NCBI RefSeq assembly: GCF_009791395.1
Contig: NZ_WSZK01000008.1
Location: 57,810-121,809 of the forward strand
DNA: 64,000 nucleotides
From: Halomarina oriensis
GTDB taxonomy: Archaea > Halobacteriota > Halobacteria > Halobacteriales > Haloarculaceae
Reading direction: 5' to 3'
The translations under genes were made by a program, and so were the position numbers. Positions 51,495 to 60,217 of the stretch are shown piece after piece. The notes under the pieces were generated by a model. The model made no database searches. It saw only the letters and a list, made by a program, of their open reading frames with translations, and was not told where the DNA came from. Every line of letters begins with the position of its first letter. Position 1 is the stretch's first letter.

Positions 51495-51719
51495 ATGACC
51501 CGACTGGTCGACCACGACGCCACCGGCCCGGTTCGACTCGACGAGAGCGACATCGACGAGACGTACGGTGACATCGCCGTCTGTCGCTGTGGCCTCTCGG
51601 CGGACCCGCCGTTCTGCGACGGGTCACACAAGCGAACCGAGGGCGAAGCCGACGACGTGCTGTACCGGTACGAGGACGGCGAGCGGTACCCCGTCGACGT
51701 GGTCCGCCGCGAGGAGTGA
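51495..51719 (+). CDS. CDGSH iron-sulfur domain protein
   Basis: 74 residues with the full mitoNEET-type motif: VCRCGLSADPPFCDGSHK. Three Cys and one His bind a [2Fe-2S] cluster. DHDATGPVRLDESDIDETYG opens, and VLYRYEDGERYPVDVV ends the protein. Single-CDGSH prokaryotic proteins are electron-transfer or cluster-transfer/iron-sensing factors. It lies 86 bases behind the FAD oxidoreductase on the same strand, a possible redox pair. Confidence 0.9.
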   Translation: MTRLVDHDATGPVRLDESDIDETYGDIAVCRCGLSADPPFCDGSHKRTEGEADDVLYRYEDGERYPVDVVRREE

Positions 51720-51799
51720 CCCGACGCCCTCGACACGGACGGCCTCGCCCGCTCGCGCACGTGCCAACGCTTTAGCCGACGGGGAACCCAGTCGGAGAC

Positions 51800-52696
51800 A
51801 TGAGCGACGCGTCCGAGACGAGGCTCCAGGAGTGCGAGGAGTGTGTCGCGCCTGCCGAGGCGTTCTCACTCATCGCCAACGAGACGCGACTCTCCATCCT
51901 CGAAGCGCTCTGGCAGGCCGACACGCGACCGGTGCGGTTCTCCGACCTCCGAAGTGCGGTGGGGATGCGCGACAGCGCCCAGTTCAACTACCACCTCTCG
52001 AAACTCACCGACCAGTACGTCGTCAAGGTCGAGAACGGCGAGGAGTCGGGCTACGACCTGCGCCACGCCGGCGAGAAGGTGGTCCGAGCCATCATCTCGG
52101 GGTCGTTCAACGAACACCCCCGTGTCGACCCGTTCCCGGTCGAGGGGTCGTGTGCGTGGTGTGACGGGCCGCTCGACGCCCGCTACGACGACGAGATGCT
52201 CGCCATCGTCTGTCGGGACTGTGACCACCGCCACGGCAACTACTCGTTCCCCCCTGGCGGGTTGAACGACCGGACCGACGACGAGGTGGCCCGCGCGTTC
52301 GACCAGCGGGTCCGACACCTCCACTGTCTCGCCGCCGACGGCGTCTGCCCCGAGTGTAGCGGTCGGATGGAGACCGCACTCGAAGAGGAGGGTGACTGCT
52401 GTCTCGGCGACGGCCTCCGCGCCGACCACGTCTGCGTACAGTGTGGCCACACCCTCTGTTCGACGGTCGGTCTCTCGCTGCTCGATAAGTCGCCCGTGGT
52501 CGCGTTCTACGCCGACCACGGCATCGACCTCTCCAGTCGCCCCTACTGGACGCTCTCGTGGTGTGTCCGTGACGACCACACCGACGTCGTCTCCCGTGAC
52601 CCGTGGCGACTCGACGTCACCATCGACCACGGCGGCGACTCCCTCACCGTCTCGCTCGACGCCACGCTCGCCATCCTCTCCGTCGAGCGCAACTGA
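51800..52696 (+). CDS. ArsR-type winged-helix regulator with zinc-ribbon sensor half
   Basis: 298 residues. The winged helix (residues about 15-110) reads AFSLIANETRLSILEALW, then FSDLRSAVGMRDSAQFNYHL and a wing YDLRHAGEKVVRAIISGS. The second half has two zinc-binding clusters: CAWCDGPLDAR with CRDCDHRHGNY, and CPECSGRM with CVQCGHTLCS. C-terminal region folds into strands (PYWTLSWCVRDDHTDVV). This haloarchaeal regulator family is large. Candidate redox or metal sensor for the region, inferred only. Its last 154 bases are overlapped on the other strand by the 52543 gene. Confidence 0.85.
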   Translation: MSDASETRLQECEECVAPAEAFSLIANETRLSILEALWQADTRPVRFSDLRSAVGMRDSAQFNYHLSKLTDQYVVKVENGEESGYDLRHAGEKVVRAIISGSFNEHPRVDPFPVEGSCAWCDGPLDARYDDEMLAIVCRDCDHRHGNYSFPPGGLNDRTDDEVARAFDQRVRHLHCLAADGVCPECSGRMETALEEEGDCCLGDGLRADHVCVQCGHTLCSTVGLSLLDKSPVVAFYADHGIDLSSRPYWTLSWCVRDDHTDVVSRDPWRLDVTIDHGGDSLTVSLDATLAILSVERN

Positions 52697-54804
52697 ACCG
52701 ACGACACGGCCGCCGCTGCCGACGTCGTCTCGTTCGCCGTCTCCACGCTCGTCTCGACACGTACCCCCTCGACGTAGTCGCCTCCGTCGAGGTACGTCCC
52801 CTCCGTCCCGCACTCCGTCGTCAACCGACAGACGCGCGTCTCGCCCGGCCAGAGGAGTCTGACGGTCTCCCCGTCCGTGCCGACGCTCACCTCCTGACGG
52901 TACGAGAGCGTCGCGCCACCGTCCTGGACGAACGTGACGACGAGTGCTACCTCCTCGGCACCGTCCAGCGGTGTCACCGTGTTCCCGTAGCGGACGTGCC
53001 CCGCCGCGACCTGCCAAGTGACTGTGTGGGTGTCACCGGTCGCGTTCGGCGTCCGCACGACGGTGTCGTCACCGACCTCGATTCGGACGCTCGACAGTCG
53101 ACCGACCGTGCCCACCTCGGCCCGGACGGTGTGGCTGGGCCCCTCCCGGACGGTCAACGCCTGGAGTTCGGGCGTCACCGGACGCGGTCCCGGTCCCCAC
53201 TCGCCGCGGAAGGTGTAGCGATACAGGGACCGGTTCGGGTAGGCGTCGACGACGGCGAAGTCGCCGGCCGCGTCGCGGTCCTGCACGTAGAGGACGTCGC
53301 CCGAGTCGAGCGACCCGCCGTTGCGAAGCGTCTGGAACGGGTGGCTGAGCCACGGTCCGAACGTCCGGGGGACGAAGACGAGACCGCTCTCGAACTCGTG
53401 GTCCCGAATCGGCTCGACGGCACGCTCGTAGTGGGCCGTCGACTCGGCGTGCCGGGCGACGGGGCCGTCGAGCGCGGCGACCTGTGCTCCCGCCGCGACG
53501 GGTACCGCGAGCAACAGGAGGACGACGCCGACGGTTCGGACCTGTCGTCCGTCGAGGCCGTCCCGTGCGGCGAGTCGTGTCCGAACCGTCGCGGCCACGC
53601 GACGCAGACCGACCGCGCCGAACACCGAGAGCGGGAGCAGGAGGTCGAAGTGGTAGAACGGGCCGTAGCTCCCCATGAACCCGTCCGTCGGGTCCGCGAG
53701 TCGACCCATCACGTTCAGCGACCCCCAGAAGTAGAGGTTCCCGACGGCCACCGAAAGCGCGACGCCCGCGACGAGTATCCGGAGGGTGTGGTCGGAGACG
53801 AGCGCCTCCGGGTCGCTCCCTTCACGAAGCGACCCGAGGCCGACCAGCGCGAGGAGCGTCCCGAGCGGTGCGGCGACGGTCCAGCGCGTCGCCAGTTCCC
53901 ACAGCAGCGTGACGTTCGCGTTCAGCGAGAGCCACGGCGAGAACACCCGGTCGTAGTGGAGCATCCGCCGGTAGCCGAACCCGAGGCCGTCGAGCGGCGC
54001 GAACGCCTGGTACGGGAACGTCAGCGCGTGGCCCGTCACGACGGCGTTGTACCCCAGCGTCAGTCCGACGCCCGCGAGGCCGACGGCCGCGAGTGCGAGC
54101 AGTCGGACGCTCACCGGCGCACGGAGCGCGGCGGGGAGGCCACCACGGCGCGCACGTCGTCCGAGCGTCACCAGCGCGTGCGCGACGAACGGGAGCGCGA
54201 ACAGGACGGCCGTGTACGGTCGTGCGAAGCACGCCAGGCCGACGGCCGCCCCGCCCGCGAGCGCGTACGCGAGACTCACGCGATTCCGGCCCGCGTCGAG
54301 TCGCCGGAGCGACCGGACGTAACAGAGCGCGAACGTCAGGTTCAGCATCGTCGTCGGCGCGTACGGGAGGAACGTCGCCGAGATGAGGAGGAAAAACGGT
54401 GTACAGAGCGCGAACGCGGCGGCGAGCACACCGGTCCGCTCGTCGAACGCCTCGCGTGCCAGCAGGCCGACGAGCGCGACGTTCGCCGCGGCGACGGCGG
54501 CGAGGACGAGGCGCGGCACGCCGAGGGCGACGCCCGGCGCGAACAGCGCCGCCGTCACGGGCGAGTACTTGGGGTAGAGCCGCGACCCGTCGACGACGAA
54601 GAACCACGGTCGGAACGCCATCGGCAGGTCGGTCGTCAGCCAGAGCTTTCCCTCCAGTAGCATCGCGGCCTGCTGGAGGTAGACGCCCTCGTCGTGGTTC
54701 GTCGAGAGCTCCGGGAACAGGGTCCGGGCGGTGAGGAAGACGACGACACCGGCGAGGACGGCGAGTGCGACGAGGACGAGGTGACTGCCGGGGCGACGGT
54801 TCAT
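52543..54804 (-). CDS. Polytopic membrane glycosyltransferase (GT39/ArnT-like)
   Basis: 753 residues. Around 11-12 predicted helices occupy residues 8-440 (for example HLVLVALAVLAGVVVFLTAR, LVLAAVAAANVALVGLLARE). The first outer loop has the acidic motif STNHDEGVYLQQAAML, typical of dolichol-phosphate-mannosyl- and ArnT-like transferases. A soluble beta-rich part follows from about 440. It takes sugar from a polyprenyl-phosphate donor. The last about 51 codons overlap the regulator gene antisense, so the C-terminal tail (RMASVASSETVRESPPW...) is probably a stop-loss extension. Start ATG 54804. Confidence 0.8.
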   Translation of the reverse strand: MNRRPGSHLVLVALAVLAGVVVFLTARTLFPELSTNHDEGVYLQQAAMLLEGKLWLTTDLPMAFRPWFFVVDGSRLYPKYSPVTAALFAPGVALGVPRLVLAAVAAANVALVGLLAREAFDERTGVLAAAFALCTPFFLLISATFLPYAPTTMLNLTFALCYVRSLRRLDAGRNRVSLAYALAGGAAVGLACFARPYTAVLFALPFVAHALVTLGRRARRGGLPAALRAPVSVRLLALAAVGLAGVGLTLGYNAVVTGHALTFPYQAFAPLDGLGFGYRRMLHYDRVFSPWLSLNANVTLLWELATRWTVAAPLGTLLALVGLGSLREGSDPEALVSDHTLRILVAGVALSVAVGNLYFWGSLNVMGRLADPTDGFMGSYGPFYHFDLLLPLSVFGAVGLRRVAATVRTRLAARDGLDGRQVRTVGVVLLLLAVPVAAGAQVAALDGPVARHAESTAHYERAVEPIRDHEFESGLVFVPRTFGPWLSHPFQTLRNGGSLDSGDVLYVQDRDAAGDFAVVDAYPNRSLYRYTFRGEWGPGPRPVTPELQALTVREGPSHTVRAEVGTVGRLSSVRIEVGDDTVVRTPNATGDTHTVTWQVAAGHVRYGNTVTPLDGAEEVALVVTFVQDGGATLSYRQEVSVGTDGETVRLLWPGETRVCRLTTECGTEGTYLDGGDYVEGVRVETSVETANETTSAAAAVSSVQLRSTERMASVASSETVRESPPWSMVTSSRHGSRETTSVWSSRTHHESVQ

Positions 54805-54840
54805 CGAGCGAACGCTGTCGGGACGACGGCCTCGGTGGGG

Positions 54841-54962
54841 CTACGACGCACGTGGCTCACCTCGTGGGAACTGAATCGCTCCACTCGCTATCGCTCGTTG
54901 CGCTCCTCGTTTCCACTCGCTTCGCAACGTTCTACAACGCACGTGGCTCACCTCGTGGGAAC
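54841..54962. repeat. Direct repeat duplicating the 3' end of the ABC ATPase gene
   Basis: A 31-base word (CTACRACGCACGTGGCTCAC...GTGGGAAC; one mismatch) occurs at 54841-54871 and 54932-54962. The second copy is the last 10 codons plus stop of the ATPase; the first copy would encode almost the same ending (FPRGEPRAS, stop). The 60 bases between contain CCACTCGCT twice and are rich in CGCT. A tandem duplication or an insertion near the gene end is the likely origin. Confidence 0.55.
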
Positions 54963-56083
54963 CAGGCCAACTCGTGGTCAGCAGTCACCTCGACGCGAAC
55001 GCGTTCGTCCAGCCCCACCTCGTCGGAGTGGTTGTGCATGCAGGCGACGGTGTCGCCCGAGTCCAGTTCGACGCGGTAGAGGACGGTCGGCCCCAGATAC
55101 CGTCGGTGGACGACTTCGCCGTTGCACTCCGGGGCGGGGGCGGCGACGGCGCGCACGTCGTCCGGTCGAACCAGCAGGTCGATGTCCGTCCCGTCGTACT
55201 CCGGCGCGAGGCCGAACACGAGGTCACGCGGGAGTTCACCGACGCCGGTGGCGACGCTGTCGGCGTCGACGCTCCCCGCGAGGAAACTGGCGTGGCCGAG
55301 GAAGCTGGCGACGAACCGCGACTCGGGGTGCTCGAAGACGCGTTCGGGCGTGTCGACCTGTTCGAGTTCGCCGTCGTTCATCACCGCGACGCGGTCGGAG
55401 ATGCTCATCGCCTCCTCCTGGTCGTGGGTGACGGAGATGGCGGTGACGCCGGCCTCCTTCAGGATGCGCCGGACCTCCTCGCGCATCTCGACGCGCAGGT
55501 CCACGTCGAGGTTGGAGAACGGTTCGTCGAGCAGGAGCAGGTCCGGTTCGGGCGCGAGCGAGCGTGCGAGCGCGACCCGCTGCTGTTGTCCCCCGGAGAG
55601 TTCGTCGGGCTTCGCGTCGCCCTTCTGGGGGAGGCCGACGAGTTCGAGCAGGCGACCGACCCGGCGTTCGCGCTCCTCGTCACCGAGGTCGCGGAGGCCG
55701 AAGCCGACGTTCTCGGCGGCGGTGAGGTGGGGGAACAGCGCGAACTCCTGGAAGACGACGCCCACGTCGCGTGCCTCGGGCGGGGAGAACTCGGGGCCGG
55801 CGACGGACGTCCCGCGCAGGCGAATCTCGCCCTCGTCGGGCCGGTCGAGTCCCGCGATGAGCCGGAGGGTCGTCGTCTTGCCACATCCCGAGGGACCGAG
55901 CAGGGTGATGAGTTCGCCCTCGCGGATGGTCAGGTCGAGGTCGTCGATGACGGTGGTCTCGCCGAAGCGCTTGGTGACACTGTCGAGTTCGAGGACGACG
56001 CGCTCGGCGAACCGGTCGTCCCGGACGGTGGGGTCGTCGCGCTCGTCGGGGGTGGCTCGCCCGTGGGCGAGGTCATTCGACAT
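54932..56083 (-). CDS. ABC transporter ATPase (Fe(III)/FbpC-type)
   Basis: 383 residues. Walker A GPSGCGKT, Q-loop VFQEFALFPHLTAAENVGFG, signature LSGGQQQRVALARSL and Walker B LLLLDEPFSNLDVD are all complete, as is the H-loop SVTHDQEEAMSISD. The C-terminal about 110 residues make a TOBE-like regulatory domain (ATGVGELPRDLVFGLAP). The sequence class is the FbpC/PotA/CysA group. It is the last gene of a three-gene operon with a permease and a binding protein (overlap 11 bases). The gene's end is duplicated nearby. Confidence 0.92.
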   Translation of the reverse strand: MSNDLAHGRATPDERDDPTVRDDRFAERVVLELDSVTKRFGETTVIDDLDLTIREGELITLLGPSGCGKTTTLRLIAGLDRPDEGEIRLRGTSVAGPEFSPPEARDVGVVFQEFALFPHLTAAENVGFGLRDLGDEERERRVGRLLELVGLPQKGDAKPDELSGGQQQRVALARSLAPEPDLLLLDEPFSNLDVDLRVEMREEVRRILKEAGVTAISVTHDQEEAMSISDRVAVMNDGELEQVDTPERVFEHPESRFVASFLGHASFLAGSVDADSVATGVGELPRDLVFGLAPEYDGTDIDLLVRPDDVRAVAAPAPECNGEVVHRRYLGPTVLYRVELDSGDTVACMHNHSDEVGLDERVRVEVTADHELAWFPRGEPRAL

Positions 56084-57689
56084 CGTACCCCTCCACGCGG
56101 ACCATCACCAGCAGCGACAGCGCACTCACGAGCAGCAACACGAGTGCAGGTATCGCGGCCTGGCCGTAATAGCCCTGCTTTTCGGCCGTCCAGAGGTGGG
56201 TCACCAGCGTCTCGAACTCCGCCGGACGGAGCAGGAGCGTCGCCGGGAGCTCCTTCATCGTCGTGAGGAAGACGAGCGCCGCCCCGCCGAGGACGCCGGG
56301 TAACACGAGCGGGAGCGTCACGCGCCGGAACGCCCGACTCGGGGAGTCCCCGAGCGTCCGGGCGGCCTCCTCCAGCGCGGGCGAGACCTGTCCGAACGCG
56401 GCACGGGTCGACCCCGCGGCCTGCGGGAGGAACCGGACGACGTACGCGAACACGAGCAACGGGAGGTAGACGACGCCACTCGTGTAGAGGTCGCCCGCGT
56501 TGGCGGCGACGGTGACGAGCGCGAACCCGACGACGACGCCGGGGAGCGCGTAGCCGACGTACGACACCCGCTCGACGACGGTGCCCAGCACCCCGACGAG
56601 CGCCGAACTGCTCGTCCGCGAGCGCCGCGAGGCGACCCACGCGACGGGCAGGGCGGCCAGCGCGGCGAACGCGGCGGCCGCGAACGCCAGCCACGCGGAG
56701 TTGAACGCGTACACCGGCTGGAACGCCAGCGACGGGGCGACTCGCGCCTGCGATTCGAGGAGCCACAGCGTCAGGACGCCCAGCGGGACGGCCAGCGCGA
56801 GCAGCGGCACGAGCAGGCAGGCGGCGACTGCGGGCCACGTCAGTCGGCCGAGGCGGAGCGGCGAACTCGCCCGACCGGGGTGTTCTGACTGGACGCCCGA
56901 CCCGCGCACGCGCGACTCGATGGCGAGGATGACGAACGCGACGACGACGAGCTGTACCGACAGCAGGACCGCGAGGTCGAAGTCGTACTGTTGGGCGCTG
57001 TAGATGACCCGCGTGTAGGCGTCGAAACGCATTATCTGGGGCGTCCCGAAGTCCGAGAGCGCGTACAGCGCGACGAGCAGTGCGCCCGCGCCGATGGCGG
57101 GGCGGATCTGGGGGAGCGTGATGCGTCGGAACGCCTCCCAGCGCGTGTGCTGGAGCGTCCGGGCGGCGTCCACGAGCGTCGTGTCGAGCGTCTTCAGCGC
57201 CGCCCGCGTCGTGATGAAGACGTACGGGTAGGTGTAGAGCGTCAGGACGAACACCGTCCCGCCGAGGCCGTAGATGGAGGGGAGCGACGCGACGCCGAGC
57301 GGTGCGAGGAGTTCCTGGAGCGGTCCCGTGGGTCGGAAGACGTAGACGAACGCGAACGCGCCGATGTACGAGGGGACGACCAGCGGGACGGCGAGCGCCA
57401 CGGAGAACAGCCGCTTGCCGGGTAGGTCCGTCCTGACGGTGAGGAAGGCGAGCGGGACGCCGAGCAGGATGGAGAACCCGGTGACGCCCACACCGAGGAG
57501 GGCGCTGTTGAGCGCGATTCGGAGGGTCGTGTCGGCGAGCAGGAGATCGAGGCTACTCCGGGCGTCGGCAGCACCGAGAACCAGCGCGACGAGCGGGAGA
57601 CTGACGGCGGCGGCGACCGCTGCCGCGAGCAACAGCACGCCGACGCCGCGTCCCGACCCCGTCTGCCCGGTCTCGGTGGTCGTCGCCAT
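56073..57689 (-). CDS. ABC transporter permease (Fe(III)/FbpB-type, two fused domains)
   Basis: 538 residues with about 12 membrane helices in two BPD_transp_1 repeats. Each repeat carries an EAA-type loop: VDAARTLQHTRWEAFRRITL (around residue 180) and EEAARTLGDSPSRAFRRVTL (around 460). Fused double permeases of this size are typical of FbpB/AfuB iron(III) importers. It shares one base (TGATG-type overlap) with the binding-protein gene and overlaps the ATPase gene by 11 bases. Confidence 0.92.
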   Translation of the reverse strand: MATTTETGQTGSGRGVGVLLLAAAVAAAVSLPLVALVLGAADARSSLDLLLADTTLRIALNSALLGVGVTGFSILLGVPLAFLTVRTDLPGKRLFSVALAVPLVVPSYIGAFAFVYVFRPTGPLQELLAPLGVASLPSIYGLGGTVFVLTLYTYPYVFITTRAALKTLDTTLVDAARTLQHTRWEAFRRITLPQIRPAIGAGALLVALYALSDFGTPQIMRFDAYTRVIYSAQQYDFDLAVLLSVQLVVVAFVILAIESRVRGSGVQSEHPGRASSPLRLGRLTWPAVAACLLVPLLALAVPLGVLTLWLLESQARVAPSLAFQPVYAFNSAWLAFAAAAFAALAALPVAWVASRRSRTSSSALVGVLGTVVERVSYVGYALPGVVVGFALVTVAANAGDLYTSGVVYLPLLVFAYVVRFLPQAAGSTRAAFGQVSPALEEAARTLGDSPSRAFRRVTLPLVLPGVLGGAALVFLTTMKELPATLLLRPAEFETLVTHLWTAEKQGYYGQAAIPALVLLLVSALSLLVMVRVEGYDVE

Positions 57690-58843
57690 CAGACCGTGAT
57701 GCCCACCTCCCGGAGCAGTTCGAGCGTCGGCTGGATATCCGCGAGCTGAGAGAGGTCGAGGTCCTGTGGGGGCTGGAGGTCTTCGACGGGCGGCAGGTCA
57801 CCGATGGGTTCGGCCTCGGGGATGACCGGGTACTCGAACGTCTCGGCGATGAAGTACTCCTGAGCCTCCGCCGACAGGAGGTGCCGGACGAAGTTCGCGG
57901 CCATCTCCGGGTCGGCGGCGGTGTCGACGGTACAGGCCCCGGCGACGTTGAACACCGACCCGGCGTCGTTCTCGGTGAACGCCGTCGCCAGCGGCGCGTC
58001 GGGACGGCTGTCGAGGACGCGCTGGATGTAGTAGTGGTTCGTGAAGCCGGCCTGAATCTCGCCGTCGGCGATGCGCTGGGCGATGGTGAACTCGTCGCCG
58101 TACTCCTGGACGCCCGACTCCAGCATCCCTTCGAGCCACGCGCGGGTCTCCTCCTCGCCGTTGAGGATGCGCATCGCGGTGACGAACGCCTGGAACGAGC
58201 CGTAGGAGGGTGCCCAGCCCATCACGCCGTCGAACTGCTCGGCGTCGGGGAACGCGAAGATGTCGTTCGGGACGTCCCCCTCGCCGAACGTGTCGGTGTT
58301 GTACGGGACCGTTCGTGCGCGACCGGAGGTGCCGACCCACATCCCGTCGGGGTCGGTGAACTCCTCCTCGGGGAGGTCGACGACTTCGCTCGGGAGTTCG
58401 CCGGCTCGACCGGCGTCGGCGAGCTGCCCGAGGCTACCGGCGTTGACCGAGAAGAACACGTCGGCCGCGCTGTTCTCGCCCTCCGACTGGATGCGGTTGA
58501 CCAGCGCCGTCGACCCGTCGTACCGGGGGGTGATGGTGAGGTCCGGGTAGAGGTCGTCCATGTAGTCGAACAGCGCGGCGACCAGCGGCTCACCGCGCCC
58601 GGAGAAGACGGTTATCTCTCCGGAGAGGTCGGGCATCGCCTCCATCGGCGTCCCGGCGGGCGTGTAGTCGCCGCCGCGTCCGGAGCCGATCTGTCCGGGC
58701 TCGAAGCGCTGCTCGTCGTCGCCACCGAGGACATCGAGACAGCCTGCGAGAGACGAGACGGAGAGTGCGCCGGCAGCCTGGAGGAACCGTCGTCGCTTCG
58801 GTGCTCGTCGGCGTCGGCCCGCTCCGTCGTGCGAGTCGCTCAT
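57689..58843 (-). CDS. Iron(III)-type ABC transporter substrate-binding lipoprotein
   Basis: 384 residues. The ATG at 58843 gives MSDSHDGAGRRRRAPKRRRF, an Arg-rich Tat-like n-region, then LQAAGALSVSSLAG and a lipobox Cys. The mature protein starts with EITVFSGRGEPLVAALFDYM, the family-1 (FbpA/FutA) opening. It contains SAADVFFSVNAGSLGQLADA and GRARTVPYNTD, strands at the Fe(III)-binding cleft; Tyr pairs typical of FbpA cannot be assigned with certainty. It begins the operon, right behind a perfect TTTAGGC dyad (58850-58865). Upstream codons MPKRT are inside the dyad and are rejected. Confidence 0.9.
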   Translation of the reverse strand: MSDSHDGAGRRRRAPKRRRFLQAAGALSVSSLAGCLDVLGGDDEQRFEPGQIGSGRGGDYTPAGTPMEAMPDLSGEITVFSGRGEPLVAALFDYMDDLYPDLTITPRYDGSTALVNRIQSEGENSAADVFFSVNAGSLGQLADAGRAGELPSEVVDLPEEEFTDPDGMWVGTSGRARTVPYNTDTFGEGDVPNDIFAFPDAEQFDGVMGWAPSYGSFQAFVTAMRILNGEEETRAWLEGMLESGVQEYGDEFTIAQRIADGEIQAGFTNHYYIQRVLDSRPDAPLATAFTENDAGSVFNVAGACTVDTAADPEMAANFVRHLLSAEAQEYFIAETFEYPVIPEAEPIGDLPPVEDLQPPQDLDLSQLADIQPTLELLREVGITV

Positions 58844-58849
58844 TGTTCG

Positions 58850-58865
58850 TTTAGGCACGCCTAAA
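58850..58865. promoter_or_regulatory. Perfect TTTAGGC dyad at the iron ABC operon promoter
   Basis: TTTAGGC-AC-GCCTAAA, two perfect 7-base arms with a 2-base spacer. On the minus strand it covers the TTTTAGG TATA box that lies about 25 bases before the ATG at 58843. It is the best of the sites and stands before the iron importer, as expected for a DtxR/IdeR-type iron repressor. Confidence 0.68.
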
Positions 58866-58885
58866 ACACTTATAGATGCTGGTTC

Positions 58886-60040
58886 TCAGTCGTCCGCTGG
58901 TGTCGGCTCCGCGAGGGGTTCGCCCGTCTCGATGGCGTCGAGGCAGTTCAGCCAGCGGTTCATGTGTTCGCCGACGAACGTGAGGAACTCGTCGTTGATG
59001 TAGTCGGTGTCGTCGGCCACGAGCGCGTCGGCCATCGCGCCGAACGCCTCGGCGTAGCTCTCGGCGTCCTCGCCCGCATCGTCGGCGATGTGCCAGACGT
59101 GTTCGTTGAGTTCGAGCGCGGGCACCTCGTTGTTCAGGTCGCCGAACGTCGAGCGCGGGGCCTTGTTGTGCTCACACAGCGGCGTGCCGTTGTAGACGTG
59201 GTGACCCATGAGGTCCGCCGCGCGCTTGAGGAAGACGCCCGACCAGATGTCGTCGAACCGGCCGACGTCCCACGGGTTGTCGTCCATCGGCAACTGGTAG
59301 AACGCCGGGACGACCTCCCGGCGGAACGCGAGGTTCATCGAACAGACGGTGAGGTAGTTCCCGGTGGCAGCGACGAAGTCCTCGCCGTAGTCCTCTCGGG
59401 TCGTGCGGGTCTGGGCCTGTCCCTGCAGGTCGCCATCCATCAGGATACGGACGGCGTCGAGGTCCGGGACGTTCGTCCAGAGGCCCTGCGAAGCGACGAC
59501 GTGGTCGACCTGCTCGGTGGTCTCCCCGACTTCCTCGTCCATCGCACTGTAGGGGTAGCCACGGGGGTAGAGGCCGTGCTCCTCGACGTTCCGGTAGAGG
59601 ACGTTCACCCAGCGCTCGTCGCTCTCGACGGCCAGCGTCTCGCCGGTGTGTTCGAGGTTCCGGTAGTGCTGGCCGAAGTAGTCGGTGTCGTGGGGGAGCG
59701 TGTCGTCGTCGATGAAGACGCCGAAGTCGAAGCGCTCGTGGGCCCAGAGGTAGAGCAGGCCGAAACTCGTCTCGGCGTGACTCGCCGCGGGAATCAGGTC
59801 GCCGTACTCCTCGATTCCCCGCGCCTCGTACCACTGCTCGCGTGCTTCGCCGTCGAAGACGCGGCCCTCGACGCCCTCCTCCTCCAGCATCTCGCGCATG
59901 CCGTCGGTGTCACAGAAGTCCTCGGTGACGAGGACGAAGAACAGTCTGTCGAGGTGGCCGTACTCGCGGGCGTTGGCGACGTAGTCACGGACGCACTCCC
60001 ACTCGCGGATGGTGGGGACGACGACGCAGGTGTCGGTCAT
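58886..60040 (-). CDS. RGP/UDP-arabinopyranose-mutase-like glycosyltransferase (alpha-1,4-glucan-protein synthase)
   Basis: 384 residues. The opening TDTCVVVPTIREWECVRDYV and the DDD motif FGVFIDDDTLPHDTDYFGQH are those of reversibly glycosylated polypeptides (RGP; UDP-arabinopyranose mutase in plants). The Tyr/Asn/Pro-rich YRNVEEHGLYPRGYPYSAMD region is also in the family. Prokaryotic role is not established; it may glycosylate itself or modify a nucleotide sugar. It has its own TTTAGGC dyad (60053-60068) and lies just upstream of the iron operon on the same strand, so it belongs to the same regulon by inference. Confidence 0.82.
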   Translation of the reverse strand: MTDTCVVVPTIREWECVRDYVANAREYGHLDRLFFVLVTEDFCDTDGMREMLEEEGVEGRVFDGEAREQWYEARGIEEYGDLIPAASHAETSFGLLYLWAHERFDFGVFIDDDTLPHDTDYFGQHYRNLEHTGETLAVESDERWVNVLYRNVEEHGLYPRGYPYSAMDEEVGETTEQVDHVVASQGLWTNVPDLDAVRILMDGDLQGQAQTRTTREDYGEDFVAATGNYLTVCSMNLAFRREVVPAFYQLPMDDNPWDVGRFDDIWSGVFLKRAADLMGHHVYNGTPLCEHNKAPRSTFGDLNNEVPALELNEHVWHIADDAGEDAESYAEAFGAMADALVADDTDYINDEFLTFVGEHMNRWLNCLDAIETGEPLAEPTPADD

Positions 60041-60052
60041 TGCCAGTAGGTG

Positions 60053-60068
60053 TTTAGGCCGCCCTAAA
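60053..60068. promoter_or_regulatory. TTTAGGC-type dyad before the RGP-like gene
   Basis: TTTAGGC-CG-CCCTAAA, 7-2-7 with one mismatch. It lies 12 bases before the ATG at 60040; TTTTAG at its end is in TATA position on the minus strand. Same design as at 58850 and 50438. Confidence 0.62.
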
Positions 60069-60217
60069 ACGTCTGTCGGTTCTGGCCACGGATACCGTAC
60101 ACCGTCTGATACTCTGCCCTCGGTGGTACCGCTACCCACGACACTTAACCCGTCGCCGGGTGCATCACACCCCGAGATGCACGATTCCACGAGGGTCGGC
60201 CCGTCGGGTGGTCGGCC

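Noticed and set aside
52603..54660. 685-codon plus-strand frame over the membrane glycosyltransferase
   Set aside because: Shadow of the minus gene; the translation is Arg/Glu/Asp-rich without motifs, while the minus frame has membrane helices.
54841..54962. Direct repeats as target-site duplication of an insertion sequence
   Set aside because: The 60 bases between the repeats contain no transposase or terminal inverted repeats; simple duplication of a gene end fits better.
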